Assembly (NCBI GenBank): GCA_023101725.1
Contig: JALJCO010001324.1
Span: 62,001-126,000, forward strand
From: Atherinomorus stipes
Taxonomy: Eukaryota > Chordata > Actinopteri > Atheriniformes > Atherinidae
Direction of reading: 5' to 3'
DNA: 64,000 nt
A program made the translations under genes and the position numbers. Of the stretch, positions 61,944-64,000 are shown piece by piece. Under the pieces are notes generated by a model. That model was not told the origin of the DNA. It made no database searches and worked only from the letters and a program-made list of their open reading frames with translations. The first letter of the stretch is position 1, and each line of letters begins with the position of its first letter.

Positions 61944-62600
61944 TTAAAGGATAAGTTTATTTTTTATCAACCTGGACCTTATTTCCAGGAGTTTACGCGT
62001 GCATTTACTCACTGGTAAAGTTTCTGCATCACTTTGACTCCTTTGGGAGATATTACTTAATTCGCCCTTCAGTGTTCATCCAGTATCACAGCGGAGATGG
62101 GGCAGCCTCTCTATAAGACATTATCTGCAGTAAAACTCCTTCATTTCATTAATAGTTTAAGTAGACTGAAGGAATAAATGAGTACTATTGTCCTGTGAGT
62201 TCAGAGTTTCTCTAATCGTGTTTTTGGTGTCTGTGTAGCAGCTGATCGTCTCAGCTGTACTACGAAAGCGCACATCGTGAACACGCGGTCCTGAAAAGTG
62301 TGTAGAACCCTGATAACTAACGGAAAGATAAATCTGGGCTCACAGGACAATAGTACTCGTTCATTCATTCTTTTAAAGTTTTGGTGAAAATCAAGGAGTT
62401 TTACTGCAGATAATGTCTTATAGAGAGGCTGCCGCGTCTCCGCCATTATGACTGGATGTACGCCGAAGGGCGAATCCAGTTACATCCTCCGAAGGAGACA
62501 AAGTGATGCAGAAACTTTACCGGTGAGTAAATGAATAAACATATAAACTCCTAGAAATAAGGTCCAGGTTGAAAAAAAAAGAAAGAAACTTATCCTTTAA
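61944..62600. mobile_element. 657-bp palindromic TTAA element
   Basis: Starts TTAAAGGATAAGTTT and ends AAACTTATCCTTTAA. Behind the ends, long arms face each other: ACCTGGACCTTATTTCCAGG with its partner near 62565, then AGTTTCTGCATCACTTTG with CAAAGTGATGCAGAAACT. The two halves also share GCAGCCTCTCTATAAGACAT. Partial copies lie at 22190-22748 and 47690-47885. Confidence 0.85.
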
Positions 62601-62797
62601 AGAGACTAGAGGCAGGAAAGTAAAAGAATAAACCAGCATGTCCAGTTTTTCATACTAATGGGTGATGAAGCGTTAAAAACCAAAAAGAACGTTTCCACCA
62701 CGTTTCTCTCCGTTGCCTTGAACAGGCTGTGTGCTGCATGATGCTGTGATTCGGTGGCCAAATTTCCCACGCTGCCCTGCAGATGTGATGTCATTAG

Positions 62798-63510
62798 CTG
62801 GTTTCCATTACACTTTTTCAAAAAATAAAAGCGATGTTTCTTAAATTTCGAAAAAAGTGCATTTTCGATATGCAAGTGTTTCCATTGAATGGAATCAGCT
62901 GTAATTCTGGTAAAATCCCACGAGACTCCACATTGAGGAGGATGGAGATATAAACATGTTTCAGAGCTGCTGTTCATCAGGAGATGATGATTCAGAGGTA
63001 AAGTCCGTATGTACGGAGCCTCTGATCACATCAGCAGGAAAAACACTCGTGGTAACTTCCAGGACAGACGCCCGAAACGTGACACGAATGAAAACCCGTC
63101 AGGATGAACTTGTGGAGTGTGGATGTCATTTCTGGATCTTTATTCCACACTTATCGGCACCAGTTCCTGACTGATGTGCTGATGCAGCTGCTGATACGAA
63201 GGCGCAGTCATACCATGTTATCCTGGTCACGTTTTATTTAATCCTGCTGACATATAATTAACATGTGGGAACCAGATAACCGAGTCGTGATGCTACAAAT
63301 GTGTGGAAGCGCGATAAGCATGAACATGAACATGTATCGTTAATACATGAAGAACTTAAAGCATCTGTATAATGTCCTAAATGAACTCAGCTTGTTGAGT
63401 TACTGAGATTTGGGCATTTTTCATATATGTGACTGATAAATTTCCCCCATCACTCTGATTTCACAGTTAATGCTTGTAAATAATCATATTCATCATAATC
63501 AAGGAGGAAT
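62798..63510. mobile_element. Second copy of the AGCTGGGTTTCCAT element (partial)
   Basis: Begins AGCTGGTTTCCATTACAC and matches the inverted sequence of 45945-46831 at high identity, without the hAT insertion at 45989-46167. It contains the plus-strand 72-codon frame 62956-63174, differing from 46475-46693 by one residue near its end (FIPHLSAP against FIPLLSAP). It breaks off where the 17-bp minisatellite starts. Confidence 0.85.
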
Positions 63511-63522
63511 AACTGGATTTTA

Positions 63523-64000
63523 TAGTATCTGATATATGGTAGTATCTGATACCTGCTAGTATCTGATATATGGTAGTATCTGATACCTTCTAGTATCTGA
63601 TATATGGTAGTATCTGATACCTGCTAGTATCTGATATATGGTAGTATCTGATACCTTCTAGTATCTGATATATGGTAGTATCTGATACCTGCTAGTATCT
63701 GATATATGGTAGTATCTGATACCTGCTAGTATCTGATATATGGTAGTATCTGATACCTGCTAGTATCTGATATATGGTAGTATCTGATACCTGCTAGTAT
63801 CTGATATATGGCAGTATCTGATATATGGTAGTATTTAATACCTGCTAGTATCTGATATATGGTAGTATCTGATACCTGCTAGTATCTGATATATGGTAGC
63901 ATCTAATACCTGCTAGTATCTGATATATGGTAGTATCTGATACCTGCTAGTATCTGATATATGGTAGTATCTGATACCTGCTAGTATCTGATATATGGTA
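63523..64000. repeat. 17/34-bp minisatellite running off the window
   Basis: Two 17-bp forms, TAGTATCTGATATATGG and TAGTATCTGATACCTGC (or CCTTC), alternate to give a 34-bp higher-order unit, about 14 double units. It starts inside what would be the continuation of the AGCTGGGTTTCCAT element and continues past 64000. Confidence 0.96.

Overview
The window is nuclear DNA of a ray-finned (teleost) fish. It carries spliced vertebrate genes with GT-AG introns, embedded in Tc1-like, hAT-like and L2-like transposon debris and several large minisatellites. I recognise three protein-coding genes: a complete ferritin middle-subunit gene (minus strand, coding 15354-17058), a complete ALDH16A1 gene (minus strand, 17 coding exons, 24296-50686), and the first three coding exons of the histone acetyltransferase kat7/HBO1 (plus strand, from 51331, running off the right edge). 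All exon joins were read from the sequence. They give uninterrupted products of 176 aa for ferritin and 797 aa for ALDH16A1.

Layout. 1-2141: non-coding with fragments of a small palindromic transposon family. 2142-8110: a 6 kb minisatellite of 11-bp units. 8118-11300: a 3 kb strongly G-skewed block. 11345-13690: retroposon tails, an L2-like LINE end and Tc1-type short elements. 13691-17345: the ferritin gene with TATA box, iron-responsive element and poly(A) signal. 17346-24295: non-coding, rich in short inverted-repeat elements; a ~555-bp inverted repeat at 12697-13459 and 20137-20690 brackets the ferritin gene. 24296-50686: ALDH16A1, whose introns hold L2, Tc1, hAT and TTAA-type elements and two more minisatellites. 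50687-51330: a 644-bp space between divergent ALDH16A1 and kat7 starts. 51331-64000: kat7 exons 1-3 and introns with a 1.6 kb Tc1 element, a 49-bp minisatellite, a three-level transposon nest and a 17/34-bp minisatellite at the window end.

The three genes do not form a pathway. Ferritin M stores iron and is set up for translational control by IRP1/IRP2. ALDH16A1 is a double-domain aldehyde dehydrogenase relative whose first domain here lacks both classical catalytic residues, so it is probably a pseudoenzyme. KAT7 is the catalytic subunit of HBO1 complexes. The most unusual structure is a fold-back element in kat7 intron 3 with a tRNA-like module in each inverted arm, sitting inside two other transposons. 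Very long open frames in the minisatellites and proline-rich frames in the G-rich block are composition artefacts and are not annotated as genes.
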